From positions 6,467,267 through 6,531,266 of the forward strand of contig NC_089823.1 in NCBI RefSeq assembly GCF_035046505.1: DNA of 64,000 nucleotides, read 5' to 3'. This document shows positions 36,146 through 49,600 of this stretch, piece by piece. The notes under the pieces are model-generated. The model was not told where the DNA came from. It worked only from the letters and a program-made list of their open reading frames with translations, and ran no database searches. The stretch comes from Tiliqua scincoides. Lineage: Eukaryota > Chordata > Lepidosauria > Squamata > Scincidae. A program made the position numbers and the translations under genes. The first letter of the stretch is position 1. Every line of letters starts with the position of its first letter.

Positions 36146-37417
36146 CAGAGGCTGGATGGCCTCTTGCAAGGAACCAAAAAAGTGACCCAGAGGGGCAGAC
36201 ATAGAAGGAAGGTAGGCTCAGCCTAGGGATTTTTTGTCGGTATCAGAACTGAACTTCTAGTCTTCTCCCACAAACAATCATTACCTTTCTGTCCTCCACA
36301 AGCTTTTTAAAAGTCTAATGTAGGAACTAAAAGTCTTTTTCTTGTTGTTACTGCTGAAAAATGATTTGGAAATCCTGTCTGATCACAAGCAATTCATCTA
36401 GAGACTTTTCAGTGGATCCTGATCTACATTTTGCCTGCCTGCCCTTGATGTATATAATTGATGAGGGGTGCAACCCCTTGGACATCTCTGACAAGTTCAC
36501 GAAAGCCACACCTCATTACAAAATGCAACGAACGGTAAACGATGCGTGGTTTGGGGTTGCCCCTTTATGCAAGTCGCAAGTCAGCACCAATGTTTCCCTA
36601 ATGGTGTCAGCCCCCCCCCCCCACTGTTCAGGGACTCCCGGGGTGCTCAAAAATTTGCTGCATCCACTCTAAATTGCTGAGCAATCCTGACAAGGCAGAA
36701 AAATAATGATGTAATATGTTGGCTGACAGAGCAGCGTTGTTCAAAGAAGGCTGAAGGACAGGGAGGTCAGGTGAATTTTAGCTTTGCTTTCTTTTTATGC
36801 TGCTCCAGATCTTCAGAGGGATGGAACGAAGCAGAGGAAAGAATGTCTCTCCTACCTGCCTCTCTGAATAATTGAATATGTAAGCAAATTAGCCCTTCTG
36901 TCATCAGAGTTTTATTGGATTATAGAGGATTATTTCCTAAAAGGACAATCAATTTATAGTGAGATCATCATGCATTTAATTTTCTAAGATGAACCAGTGG
37001 AAATAGAGATTTCCTTTGAGGCTGCTGGAATGTGTGTACAGTGTACATTTTCAGTCCATCTCTCCCTGAGCTAGATCCCGATAAGAGACTACTCGATGAC
37101 CAGGTCCAGATATGACTGGAAAACTATGGTTTCCCAGCACAGCAGCAATTTCCATTGTTTTCCTTCTCAAGGCACACTGACCCTATGGTCTTCTCTATGG
37201 TCTTTGCCTCTTGTGATGTCACTTCTGGCTTCCAGGAGATTCTTCCAGGTTCTGCGGCTGTTTCTAGGCACTGCCTGGCGGAGGAAGAGGGACAGACAGT
37301 TCATGACTACAGACAGTTGCTCTAGAAACAGAGCCCGCAACAGTTTTTCACCTACAGAGGGCCCACGGATCCGCAGACCCCATATCTGCAGTTTCAGTAA
37401 ACTGCAGATGCAGGGCG
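36146..37417. other. USP35 intron 1, unassigned part
   Basis: No recognised repeat apart from a poly-C run near 36611 and a possible Tigger-type trace (GGATCCGCAGACCCCATATC) near 37367. Confidence 0.45.
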
Positions 37418-37774
37418 CAGTGGCACCGCTAGGGTTTGCATCACTAGGGTTTGGAGGCACCGCTAGGGTTTGGAGCAGGAGGCCAGCATGTGACCCTATG
37501 AAGGACCTCCTCCCATGCAGTGGGCAGGGCAATGCCCCAGACGGTGGGTGTGTCATTACCCTTCCCCGCTGGTTTTTTGGCTATAACTTTTGATAGAGTA
37601 GAGATATTTCAATGACGTTTGTTGGATTCTGCATATTACCCATTGATATATAACATGATGGTATTATTCAAAAATACCAAGATTTAAAATTTTTTAGCCG
37701 GTAGTGATGTCACCCACCCATGCGTATCACCCAGTTCAGCCTGCAGTCCTTGCACCTTCCTAGTGACGCCACTG
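37418..37774. mobile_element. Shorter relative of the inner 45170-46900 element
   Basis: Ends CAGTGGCACCGCTAGGG / CCTAGTGACGCCACTG. It shares CTGGTTTTTTGGCTATAACT and the following stretch, in opposite orientation, with the end of the 45170-46900 element. The flanks match weakly (5 of 8). Confidence 0.75.
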
Positions 37775-38142
37775 GTGGGAAGGTCTCCCACACCCTCCAG
37801 AGGCGAGGGGAGCCTCCAAAGGACCACCTGAGTCCTGCAGAGGCCGTGTACGTGTCCGCCATGGAGTCTGTGGGCCTCAGAATGGCTGTTTAGGCCAAAA
37901 AAAGTCACTTCATTTTTTTTTTAGTAAAATTGGAAATGACTTTTTTTTGGCCTAAATGACCATTCTTAGCCCCACAGTGGCATGGGTGGATGCATGCAGT
38001 CTCTGCAGGGCTCAGAAGACTCTCCGGAAGCAAGGCTCTGGAGAGCAAGGGCATCCCAGGTATCTGCAGATTCATGTATTCATAGGGGGTTCTGGAACAG
38101 ATATTGGGGCATGCCCATATTTTCAACTGCTGTACTCCAAAC

Positions 38143-38636
38143 TCAAAGACATCTGCAAGAGAGATCTGAAGGCTTTAGGAGTGGGCCTCAACAGGTGGGA
38201 AACCCTGCCTCTGAGCGGCCCGCTTGGAGGCAGGCTGTGCAGCATGGCCTTTCCCAGTCTGAAGAGACACTTGGCCAACAGCCTGAGGCAAAGAGGCAAA
38301 GGAGGAAGGCCCATAGCCAGGGGGACAGGCCAGGGACAGACTGCACTTGCTCCCGGTGTGGAAGGCATTGTCACTCCCGAATCGGCCTTTTCAGCCACAC
38401 TAGACGCTGTTCCAGAACCACCTTTCAGAGCGCGATACCATAGTCTTTCGAGACTGAAGGTTGCCAACTAACTCCAAACTCCCATGGCGCACCTATGAAC
38501 CTTTTGTGGCGCACCAATGTGCCATTGGAAGGGATTGTCACTCCCGGATTGGCCTTTTCAGCCACACTAGACGCTGTGCCAGAACCACCTTTCAGAGCGC
38601 AATACCATAGTCTTTCGAGACTGAAGGTTGCCAATA
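38143..38636 (+). mobile_element. Second copy of the RLHWLGH-type LINE 3' end, with a duplicated tail
   Basis: From DICKRDLKALGVGLNRWETL to the tail AGTCTTTCGAGACTGAAGGT (ending about 38469) it matches the 14741-15240 copy in the other orientation. A second partial tail (38528-38636) follows, starting at GGAAGGGATTGTCACTCCC, so the last 110 bp are present twice. Confidence 0.8.
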
Positions 38637-38847
38637 CAATACATAATGTGCCATTGCACACCAGTTGAAAATTGCTGCTTGGTAGGAATGAGCCTAGCAG
38701 AACCTTGATTTTTGCATGCTCCCTGCTACCTTGTGTTTTGAGAGAACAGTGAAAGTGTTTGCTTTTGGTTTGAAGAAAATCACAGAATTATTAAAAAGTC
38801 AGTAGTGTTTGTTTATACTGTTTAAATTTTGTAAGCTTTTTTTGTTG

Positions 38848-38905
38848 GTTGGCAACCTTCAGTCTCGAAAGACTATGGTATAAGCCTACAGCACTTATAG
38901 AGCAC
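38848..38905 (-). mobile_element. 5S-SINE 3' tail fragment (minus)
   Basis: TTGGCAACCTTCAGTCTCGA then AAGACTATGGTATAAGCCTA and CAGCAC: the tail plus the last few bases of the 5S body, as in the 61339 copy. Confidence 0.7.
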
Positions 38906-39178
38906 TGTGCAAATTTATTTCTCTGAAAAAGCTTCTGATTGGGCCCTGCAGCTCCTAAGGCCAGCCCTGACTGTTGATTTTACATGATTTCCTTATGATT
39001 ATTCCACCAAGCAGTCAAGGTATGAAAGGAAACATCATGAGGTCTAGTGGCTTTTATTTTCAGTGGGGATACAAGACTTGGATGCCTCCTTGGTTCCCTC
39101 TTTCAACAGAGCCGTTTGCAGGATTCCTGCAAGGGTTGGTTTAGCGGAGATGCTATCATATGTTCTCTACTGCTATTA

Positions 39179-39357
39179 GGGGGCAATCCGAACCAATTTT
39201 CCAACACCAAGGTAAGGGTAATGCAGCTCTGTGGTAAGGAAACAAACGTTCCCTTACCTTGAGAAGGCTTCCATGACTGCCACCCAACTGCAGGTTGCAG
39301 CAAATGCTCCGTTGGCACAGCTATGTCAGGGCTGGAAAGTTGGTTAGGATTTGGGCC
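39179..39357. mobile_element. GGGCACAATCC foldback element, copy 6, just upstream of USP35 exon 2
   Basis: Starts GGGGGCAATCCGAACCAATT, ends AAGTTGGTTAGGATTTGGGCC minus the last base, with TTA flanking both ends. Confidence 0.8.
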
Positions 39358-39384
39358 TTAGAGTGTTATTCCTGTCTTTGCTGT

Positions 39385-39545
39385 TATGTGCAGTAGCTCC
39401 ATAGTAGAGCACATGATTTGAATGCAGAAGATCCCAGAATCCATTGCTGGCAGCATCGTCAGGGTGAACTAGGAGAGACCCCTGTTTGCAACCCTAGAAA
39501 GTCAACATGGGCAACCCTGAGCTTCAGCCTAAATGGTGGGAGATG
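39385..39545 (+). mobile_element. tRNA-derived SINE upstream of USP35 exon 2
   Basis: CAGTAGCTCCATAGTAGAGC, GAATGCAGAAGATCCCAGAA and ATCCATTGCTGGCAGCAT form an A/B-box head with a GGGTGAACTAGGAGAGACCC body. It ends within 60 bp of the exon 2 acceptor. Confidence 0.6.
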
Positions 39546-39601
39546 GCAGACAGTGTAGTGTTCCTTAACTGAACTTCTGATGGTTTGGTTTTCGCTTTCA
39601 G

Positions 39602-40298
39602 CTTTCTAAAGTGAATATGGATAAGATTCTTGAAGCCATCCTGATGTCTTCATACCCTGACCATGTGAAACAAGGTCTGGTGCGGCGAGTCATAGAGGCG
39701 TCCAAGCAGTCTATGGACAGCGAACAGTGTTGGTCTATGCTTGAACTTTCCACCAAGTTCTTTCTTGTGGGCGATACCAAGTTCAAGAGGCTGGTGGGCA
39801 AAGAGGTCCTCGAAGCCTGTGGTCTGTACCACCGGGAGGAGTTTGAGGAGTTCTTCAATGTTCAGTTCCTCTTAAGCCTCCTCCAGGAGGGCTATGGGCC
39901 TCTGGGGAAGAGGAGCCTTTACGTGCTGGATTATATACACCTTGGCTTGCCATTTGTGTTGGACAGCCGGTCTGCCAACGACATCTTCAGTCTGCTGAGA
40001 ACTGAGGTTCTGAGGAAGGTCTGCGAGAGGCCTGGGCTGAAGCAGTGTGTGAAAATCAGTAAGCTTTTAACCCAGTATCCCCAGTGTATTCCCACTGGCA
40101 AACGCCAGGCCCTCTTCTGCCAGCAGCTCATCCGGTGCATCGGGCAGTTTCGAACCACGTCGGGAAGGGAAGAGGCCATTGTGGACTTCCTAGACCAGGT
40201 GATCAAGGTTGGCCTCTTGCTGCAGAAAATCTGGAAGGCTCAGATGTCCTCCATTCTCCCATCTTTGAAGGAGCTCTTTGCTATTATTTCTTCAACAG
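39602..40298 (+). CDS. USP35: USP35 exon 2 (first coding exon; CDS from 39617)
   Basis: After acceptor CGCTTTCAG come 15 untranslated bases, then ATGG opening MDKILEAILMSSYPDHVKQG. It encodes 227 codons plus one base, including FCQQLIRCIGQFR and ILPSLKELFAIISST. The N terminus MDKILEA matches human USP35. The donor is GTAAGAAA. Confidence 0.95.
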
Positions 40299-40991
40299 GT
40301 AAGAAAGAGGGCAGGGGAGGGGTGAGCAAGAGACCTCCTGGGTTGCCAAGTTGGGTGGGGGAGAGGGTGGTGAGTGGTTTAGTTATTCTCAAAACATAAA
40401 AAGCTCCCATAAGATTAAAGGAAGCAAGTTTGGTTTGATTTGTTCTGTATATGGCCTGAATAGGTACATTTGCATGCATTGATCTGTAAGTCTGTGTCCT
40501 TCTATGGCAGAGATGAAACATGCATGCAGGTGGTCCATCCAAGGATTTACTTGGGGAGCTGGTAAGGACTCATGGTGAGGCCATCAGCTGGGAAACTTGA
40601 GAGCCCGAAGCCAAGCTGAGCAGGCACTTGTCTGGGCTTGCTTCATCTACCACAAATGAGCACCCAGGGGGAGCACCTGGGAGAGCAGGGAGAAGACGGG
40701 AAGGGAGGGGAAAGGCCAGCGGGTGGGGAAACTGCAAAAAAACCTTGGGGGAAGGGACTGAGGGGTGTAAGGAGGCCCAACTTGTTGGGCACCAGCCACA
40801 GCCTCCCTGGGAGGCTACAAATTCCCAGGGTGAAGTAGGAGACGGTGTCTCAGCCCCCTTCCTACCCCAGCTCTGATGTGCCACTAAAGGATCTGTCTGC
40901 TCCAGGGACATGTGGTGGTAGTGGGGAGGCATGTGAGGCTGCCTCACATGCCTCCCCACCCACTGCACCTTCCTGATCTGCCCCGCAGCAT

Positions 40992-41031
<40 letters not shown>

Positions 41032-44000
41032 TTATTTTATTAATTTATACCCCGCCTTTTTGCCCAACGGGCACACAAGGCGGCTTACACAGACTTTAAA
41101 AAAATACAACATTAAAAACAATCATTAAAAACAATTTACAATAATTAAAAAATCTAAAAATAAACAAACAAACCCTGTGGATTTTCATATAAAAAGCAAG
41201 AACGCCAGCCTGTCAACAATTAAAAGCTTTTTGAAATAAGAAGGTCTTCAGTCCACGCCGAAACGTTAGCAACGAGGGAGCAGTTCTCAGTTCTAAGGGG
41301 AGGGTATTCCACAGTTCGGGGGGCCACCACCGAGAAGGCCCTCTTCCTGGCCAACGCCCCTCTCACTTCTCTTAGTGGTGGCACAGTCAAAAGGGCCCCC
41401 CAGATGATCTAAGAGCACGGGCAGGATTGTAGGGAAGGAGGCGGTCCCTTAAAAGGAGGCGTTTTACCACAATTGCTTAGTCCTGAAGGGGGTGCAGTCC
41501 CCCAGCCCATAATTGTGATAGGTGACATGTGAATTGCAAGGACTGCATGGATGTGTTTGTCTATGTGAAATCTATGCACAGGGATGCATTGAGCTGTGCT
41601 GCCTTGCAGGATCTCTGGGTTTCACGGGAAAGGACTTTTAAGTCTTCTCCTTTGAGAATCCAGCCTATTCCTATACAATTGTGTACAGCCCTATTCTGTG
41701 TTCCCTTTTTTGCTTACACTTTGGAGTGTGGTAGAAAGTTGGGGACTGAATTATAGATCAGGATAGATAGGACAGAAACCTAAGATTATTATATCTGTTT
41801 TCAAGATAGCATAGAACCAGTAGCGTAGCTAGAGGGGGTGCAAAGCACTAAGTTTTGCAGGGAGCCTCCCTGCAGCATGCAAGTGGCCCCTCCCCTTCGG
41901 AGCCATTTCTTTTTGCTCCCCCTGTCCCAAGGGAGGCTCCCTGCAAAACCTAGTACTTTGCACCCCCCTCTAGCTATGCTGCTGCATAGAATTTTCCTCC
42001 TTTCTAAAGATGCATAAAAATGTAATAAAAGCTCCTATATAGCTCACATGTGTACATCTTCTGTCTAGTCATCCCAAGGTTAAAAATATCTCATTGTATG
42101 TATAAAGGGTGTGACCATGAAGCAATTTAATCTTAATGCCTGCTTGGTTCAATCTGTGCCTTAATGGTTTTGCAGAAGAGAGGGAAACACCGTCGATTGC
42201 CTTAGCCAGCGTAGTCCAGTACGTTCCACTTGAACTCATGGATGGGATCCTAAGAAACCTCACCAATGATGACAGCATAACGGATGTACAGATGTTGATG
42301 TCTATCAGCAGGTAGGAGGTTCTGGGAGCTAACCGTCCTTGAAGAATCCTTCAGTGTGTAGTCACCATAGGCTGCTTTCACAAGTGATTCTAAACTTCAC
42401 AAGTGGTACGGAGCCTTTTGGGTGCAAACCTGCATGGCCCATGAACGCAGAGTGTGTACGGAGCCACCATGTAGGAATCAGCAGGATCACCCTGTCGCCT
42501 CCACGCTTGGAGAGGGGCTGTAGTTAGGTGGCAGAAGACCTGCTTTGCACATAGAGAGTTCCCGGGGCCAGTAAAGGTTAACCCTGCCTGAGACCCACAA
42601 CACTGCAACCTGTCCATGACTATTCTGAACTAGATGGACCAACTCAGTGAAAGGCAGGCTCTTATGCTCAAACTGTCCTTCAGTTGTACTGCCAAGCGTG
42701 CAGAATTTGTGACCAGGCCAGTTCTTCTAATGGTGTTTTTGTCCTCCAGGCTTGTCCTCCAACCATCAATATTCTCATTCTCTCGTTGACCAGGATGCTC
42801 AGTTTCCTAGGAGTAGCTTTTACATTGAAGGCCTGCGAGAGAGTGATCTTGTGGCTTCTTGTACGGGGAGCATGGAAGGAGTTTTGAAATGAATGGCTGG
42901 CCACAGTGCTATGCATGGGCTGGGGGAGGGGGTCTAGTGGACTTTGCTTTGGCTCATTGGGGGCCATATGGCTCCTCTCCCAATCCTGTGAACCAACTAG
43001 AGAGATGCTAAATCCTACACGTGCACATTGAAACTGAATTCTCTTCACCGCAATGCACTGACTTATCTCAGTAATTCAGGCCAGCAGGCAGGCCTCCTTG
43101 TCCTCCAGGCCCTTTTCTGCAGGCACTTAGTGCAGTACTTTTTTTTTTGCTGTGTTCTGAATAGCTAAAGTGCTACAAGGCAGTGCTCATGTCTGTGTCC
43201 TTCTAAGCTTGCTGCAGTCTTCTCAGGGAGCTAATGTCCGATACTCACTGGCGATGCTTTCACTAAGAGGCCGCAAGCTTCTAAAATTAGCTCTTGGAAG
43301 ATCGATTGGCTCTCTTTGCTTTTAAAACAACTCTTTCTTCCCCACCCCCTTGCTAGGGCATGGCTAAAAAGACACTAAGCAGAGCCTGGGAAGTGCAGTT
43401 ATGTTCATCTGAGGATGGGCGAATGGTTTGGCTTTCAAAGGCTTGTCCAATTGGCGTGTCAAATCATGTTTGCTTCTAGGGTCCTTTCCAGACACTCTTC
43501 TTCTCTGCCTGGACTGCCCTGAAATTGCATGTCACTGAGATAAACTCCCCCACAAGTGCCACTTCGCAGAAGTTGGACAGATGCAGGAGCCAACATGACT
43601 GTGCACTTCTTGTTCCCCCAAGCAGTGTGCAGCTCCTTCGGCTGCCTGCGGTTCCTGCGGCTACCAGGATTTGGATTTCTTTAGATGAGAGAAGTGTGGG
43701 TGCTTGGAACCCTTGTGTCATTGGCTTTCTTTGCAAATGCACATTTAGAGCAGGAGTGGTGACCAACCGCAAACATTTCTCCCAAGTAGCAGATCTTGTT
43801 CCTGAGCCCTCGGGGTGGCTTCAGCCTCCCTCTCAGCTTGCCTGCTCTCACTCTCCGACTTCCAAACTGCAGGCTTTGTTCTTCACACTCATGCATCTTC
43901 CCTGCCCCCTTAGTTGTGGGAGGGCTGTCTTCCTCACTTTTGATGTACTCTGAGGGGTACTCTGAGGGGTACTTCCTCACTTTTGATGTACTCTGAGGGG

Positions 44001-46597
44001 TAACTAAACGCATGCACAGAGATTCCCAAACATCTCCTAACCGTTCTGGACTATTAACCTGCAATCTGCCTGACAAAGAAATGGTCAGCCAGAAGCCTTC
44101 ACACTATTTTTGTTGCCAAGCACATTCCGGGCACATTTTGAACATAACAGTTCTTCCCTGAGGGAGGAAGAGGAGGAACAACCCTTTAATCCGTATCCAT
44201 ATGCGGACTTACCAAGGAGGCTGTAAAGGACTTCTGCAAGGCCAGAGGCTCAGGAGTCTGAAGGCAGGCTGGAATCTGAGGAGAGTAAGGAGGCCCAGCT
44301 TGCTGGGTGTGAGCCACAGCCTCCCTGGTTGCTTGATTCCTCAGGGTGGAGGAGGAGACAGGGTGCCTCAACCCCCTTCCTGCCCCAGCTCTGATGTGCC
44401 ACTAAGGGTTCTGTCTGCCTCACAGTGGTTTACAGCCCCCTCCCACAATTGCTCTGTCCTAAAGGGGGCTCACTGTGGTACTTTGGGGCTGCGATACTCT
44501 TCGCTAGAGCAGGGGAGGCAGCAATGCGTCCTTACAGTCTGCTTATTTTTGTTCCAGATTCCACCAAAGCGCATTGACTAATACTGTCATGGAGCAAATG
44601 CAAGAACCATATTCAGTCACCGCTCCCTGCCTAATAGGGCCAGCCCTGGAACTGCCGTGTTGTCTTCTGAGCAAATGCAGGATGACTGCTGTGTGGTCTG
44701 CTCAAGAGGCAGAGGCTGCCTGGAAAGACTTTAGAGGGCTCTGAAAGCTGTGGATACTTTGTAAACATTTGTTAAGTGTTTTAAGAGAACTGTTCCCTAC
44801 AAAATGCTCTTACAGCTAACAGAATCAACACTCGTGGGAATAACCATGTCGCCTGAAAAGGCGGTCTAGAGGTTTTGTTTTAAAAACATACCCCCAGTGA
44901 CGCAGCTTAGAGGGGGCGCAAAGCGCTGAGTTTTGCAGGGAGCCTCATCGGGGTGTGTAAGCAGCCCCTCCCCCTCAGAGCCATTTTGGGCAGGGGAAGC
45001 AAACTGGAGGCATTTGCATTTGCCTCCAGTTTGCACATCCTCTAGCAATGCCATTGCAAACCCTTTGTTTTCAAACCATAATACTCTCACCCAGTGGTGT
45101 AGATATAGGGGAGTGGCGCGGTAAATACCGTAGGCCCTGCAACATGCCATGTAAGTGGACCCTCCCACTCAGTGGTGTCGCTAGGGAGGAGCGGGGGGGC
45201 GGGCCACACCGGGTGACGCGTCCTGGGGGTGACATGCTAAAATTGCGCCGTTAGAAGCTGCTGCATCGTGCCATACACCGTTGGATGCGGAATGGCCAGC
45301 GGAATACAGTGCAATAAACCCCGTTGAGATAGCGCCTTTCTTTCAAAAGTTATGGCCAAAAAACTGGAAGGAAAAACTGCATGAAGCCCTATGGAAAGTG
45401 AAACTGAGCCATATTGCACATTTACTCATGAGTAGGCAAACATACCTTAGTGCATTGGAAAGGGCAGGCTGAGAGGAATCCAATGACATCTGAATGGTCC
45501 CGATCCAGTAAATGCAGCCCCCCCCCAAAACACCAGAGAAGTAGGTACCTATTCAGCCCTATAGGAAAGCAAGCGAAACCATGTGGCCATGTTTAATCGT
45601 GAGTAGGCACACTTGCCTTAGTCCTTTGGAAAGGGCAGGCTGAGAGGACTCCAAGGATGTCAGAATGGTCCTCATCCAATGAGTGCAGCCCCCAAAAAAC
45701 ACTGTAGAAGGAGGTTCCCCCTCCCAGCTGTGAGTGTATTCAGCTCTATGGGAAGGGAAAGGAAGCCACGTGGCCATGTTTACTTGCAAGTAGGTTACCT
45801 TGCCTTGCTCCATTGAAAAGGGCAGGCTGAGAGGACTCCAACTCAGAATAGTCCTGATCCCCCCCCCCCCCGCTGCAAGTGTATGGAGCCCTATGGGAAG
45901 CGAAGCAACCTCACGGTAGCATTTACTAGCAGGTAGGCAGAGATGCCTTGGCTGGTGGTCAGGCCAGGCAAAGGGGAATGTGAGGACACCAGAATAGTCC
46001 CAATCTGATGGGACTGGAGCGCAACAAAAACCCCAGAAGGCAGCCTCCCCCCCCCCCCACTACAAAATGGACCAACAAAGAGGCTTGAACTGGTAAGGGG
46101 AGTGTTTTCTATTTTGCACTTGCAGTTTCTCTCACAGCCCAATCCTACCCACACTTTCCTGGGAGTAAGCCCCATTGACTCTAATGGGACTTACTTCTGA
46201 GTAGACAGGCATAGGATTGGGCTCTCAGACTTGTAAAGCCAGGTGGGTCTTTGTATTGATGTTCTTGAAATAGAAGGACTTTAAACTGGGCACTGGGGAG
46301 GGATGAAGATCTCACTGATTCTTTGGGGGGGGGGTTATTACAGGCAGACTACAGAGAAAACTCACTTGGTGGAACAGGGCTGGCTCCCCCTTATTTAATT
46401 ATTTCTTTCATTTTAATTTAGCTGTTTATAATTATTTATTTTAATTTACTTGATGATGTCACTTCTGGCCATGGCATCACTTCCAGTGGGTATTGGACAG
46501 ACTGTCATTCTAAAAAGTGGGTCCAGGTGCTAAAAGTATGAGAACTGTTGCAATAAGGTGTTAGTAAGTTGACGTGCGTGTATGTGCGTGTGTGTGC

Positions 46598-46629
<32 letters not shown>

Positions 46630-49600
46630 CCCTACAAGTTATCAAAATCACTAAAATCAGAGTCTGGAGGAATAATAGCATCATGATATATATCAATCAA
46701 TGCGTAATTTCATGCGGAATGCAATGAAACAACCCACATTGAAATATCTGTGTTCTATCAAAAGGTACAGCCAAAAAACCAGTGGGGGCAGGGGGATGGT
46801 ACATCACCATGCCCACCACCTGGGGTGTTGCCCCACCCACTGCATGGGGTGATGCGCAGGCCTCCCGCACCGGGTGACGCGAATCCTAGTGACGGCACTG
46901 CTCTCACTTGCTGTTGGAGCCATTCTGGGCAGTGATGTAACATGCAGGCATGCTTGCATGTTACCCTGGAATGGCTCCAACAGCGAATGGGAAGGGCCGC
47001 TTACATGTACCTTGTGGTGCCTGCTATACTTAATATGCCACCCCCTTTATCTACACCACTGTCTGACCACAACCTGTAGTGCCATCTGGAAGTACGTCAA
47101 TGTCTGAGCTTGGAATTCTGAAGGGGAATTATGTCATGCAGTTATAATTGTTAAGTAATATGTAATCTTTTTTTCCCCTTTGCAGAATGATTGAGTGGGT
47201 TTCTTGGCCCTTGGGAAAGAATATTGACAAATGGATCATCGCCTTGCTGAAAGGCTTGGCTGCAGTGAAGAAGTTCAGCATTTTGATTGAAGTCACTCTT
47301 TCCAAAATCGAGAGGGTCAGTTTGCTCCTTCAGATAGGCCCCTGCCCCAAAGAGAACACCCTTGCGTGAGCACTAGTGAGGAAACTTTATCCACCCTTGA
47401 GATTTCTCTTTGGGAGTAATGGAAGCATAACATTTCTAAACTTCATTGCTCCAAAATCTCTCTTGCTTTATCTTGCAGACGCAACTCAATGTTTGAACAT
47501 AGAAGCCCTAAATGACTGAGACCTAACATACCTTTAGAGCAGGAGTGGAATTCCAGGTTTAAGAGTCAGGCAACATATTACAGTGATCATGTAAAAGGTG
47601 GCTTGAAGCCTTTTCCTCAACAACCAAAGATAGTTGGGGTAATTTGAAATCCTGCTCACAGTGGTGGAGGAACCATTGGCTGGCTTTGGTGGTGTAGCTA
47701 GAAGGGGGGCAAAGCACTAGATTTTGCAGGGAGCCTCACCACAGCATGCAAGTGGTCCCTCCCCCTTCCCTTTGGAACCATTCCGGGTGTGGGGGGGGGG
47801 AATGGAGGCGAATACCTCCATTTTGCTTCCCTGTCCAGAATGGCTCCCATGGGAAGGGGCCATTTGCACACTGTGGTGAGGCTTCCTTCAAAACTTAGTG
47901 CTTTGCTCCCTGTCTAGCCACACCACTGGCGGGCTTCCTTGTCATGTTGTCTCTCTTTCTCTCTCTCTAATTGCAGCTAATCTTCCCTGCTCCTTTCCCT
48001 TCCAACTACTAGGGAAAATTTACTGCAATGAGAGAGAGAGCTGGAGATGCCACCGGACCATGACTTCTTTTCCCTTGTGGGCATGACTTTGAAGGCACTC
48101 CCTGGACAGGCTGAGCAAGTTGGAAGGCTCTGAAGAGGCAAAACCAGACCACTTGTCTTGTGGTAAACATTATCTGTAGCCTGATTCTAATTTGCCCAAA
48201 GGCTAGGGGATTTTTCCATCATGCTTTAATGGAAAGTTTCGTATTCTTCTACCCTTTCGTGATCTGCCCCAAGCTTTCAGGATAGGATGCATCTAAAGCG
48301 CAGTGCCCTGGGGTGGGGATCTTGCTCTTGTCTGTTGCCATCCTTGTGTTGATGTGTCTGTCTTCTTCCTGGCTCTCCCCCTTAGGTCTTTTCCAAGTTG
48401 CTGTACCCAATTCTAAGGGAGGGGGCGCTCTCCATTCTACGTTACATGCTGCTCAGCTTTCAGCATTCCCATGAAGCCTTTCACTTGGTAAGCTGTCAGC
48501 TGGTGGTCTGTTAAGCCTGTAATGTGTTGCTAGGTCTGAATGGCAGCTACATCAAATGGTTCCAGAGTTTTGAAAGTCAAGACACCCTTCTCGTGTTTTG
48601 AATTAAATGGGTTGCAAACTTAGCTCTTGCATCCCTCTAAAGGATTTCTTGTGTGCCTGGCAGCCCAATCCTAACCAACTTTCCAACACCGATGCAACCA
48701 TGCCAATGGACATGCGCTGCATTCTGTGGTGGGGTGCAGTCACAGACGCCTCTTCAGGTTAAGGGAACAGTTGTTCCCTTGCTTTGAGGCTGCATTGTGG
48801 TTGTGTTGGAACTAAAAAGTTGGTTAGGATTGGACTGTAAGACTAAGGGCACAATCCTAACCCCTTTTGTCAGTGCTTTCCAGCACTGACAAAAGGGCAA
48901 TGCAGCTCTGAGGTAAAGGAACAAACATTCCCTTGCTTTGAGGAGGCCTCCGTGAGTGACACCCAACTGCAGGATGCAGCACATGTCCCATTGGCACCGC
49001 TATGCCAGTGCTGGAAAGCACTGATGTAAGGGGTCAGAATTATGCTCCCGCAGAGAACAGCACTTCCTACGTGCCTGCGTGAGTTGTTTTTCTGAGATGC
49101 ATCTTGTGTAGAATGGGTTGAGCCCGGAGCAGTGATCATGCAGAAGCCAGATGGCTATGACTGGGTCATGCTGCCTCTGGTGTCTCTGCATCAGGTTCAC
49201 ACAATGCACAGATGTGGCAGATTGACCCAGCCTTGGTAGAGATGCTCTTGGGCTTTGAATCTGAGCCAGATACTGAGCTATGGCCCTTCTTTCATTCCAT
49301 CCTGTTGTATTCCACTGTGCATATAAGCTGGCCTCACCCAAGAGGCAAAACTTCTTCCACTGAGGCTCTGCTGATTTGGCCTCTACTGTAGGGTCAGTGA
49401 GGTTACCTACAGCAGACCGAGGACAAAGCTGAGCCAAATTTAGCACACAAGACTCTTGGTTTCAAATTGGTCAATACAGGTGGTTCTGGCTAGTTGTTGT
49501 TGTTGTTGTTGTTGTTGTTCTGGACCCATTAAGACTGACTCTGCTTTCCCCTGCTTTTTAAGCTTCTTCCACACATCCCCAGAGTGGTGGCCTCCCTCGC

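Larger units (their letters stand above)
45170..46900. mobile_element. Inner 1.7-kb non-autonomous hAT-like element with internal tandem repeats
   Basis: Ends CAGTGGTGTCGCTAGG and CCTAGTGACGGCACTG are inverted repeats. The flanking 8-mers CTCCCACT and CTCTCACT match at 7 of 8 positions. Inside lie about four diverged units of 150-190 bp (about 45395-46070), a small foldback (about 46137-46225) and a GT/GA microsatellite. There is no transposase reading frame. Confidence 0.85.
45092..47061. mobile_element. Outer hAT-like element split by a nested insertion (45170-46900)
   Basis: The ends are CAGTGGTGTAGATATAGGGG (45092) and CCCTTTATCTACACCACTG (47061). The two halves (45092-45169 and 46901-47061) become continuous once the nested element and one copy of its duplication are set aside. 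Flanks TCTCACC and TCTGACC are nearly alike. Confidence 0.8.

Noticed and set aside
37096-37593. 165-codon plus-strand frame (and 129-codon antisense frame)
   Set aside because: It overlaps the start of a miniature transposon and low-complexity text and shows no splice context or homology that I recognise.
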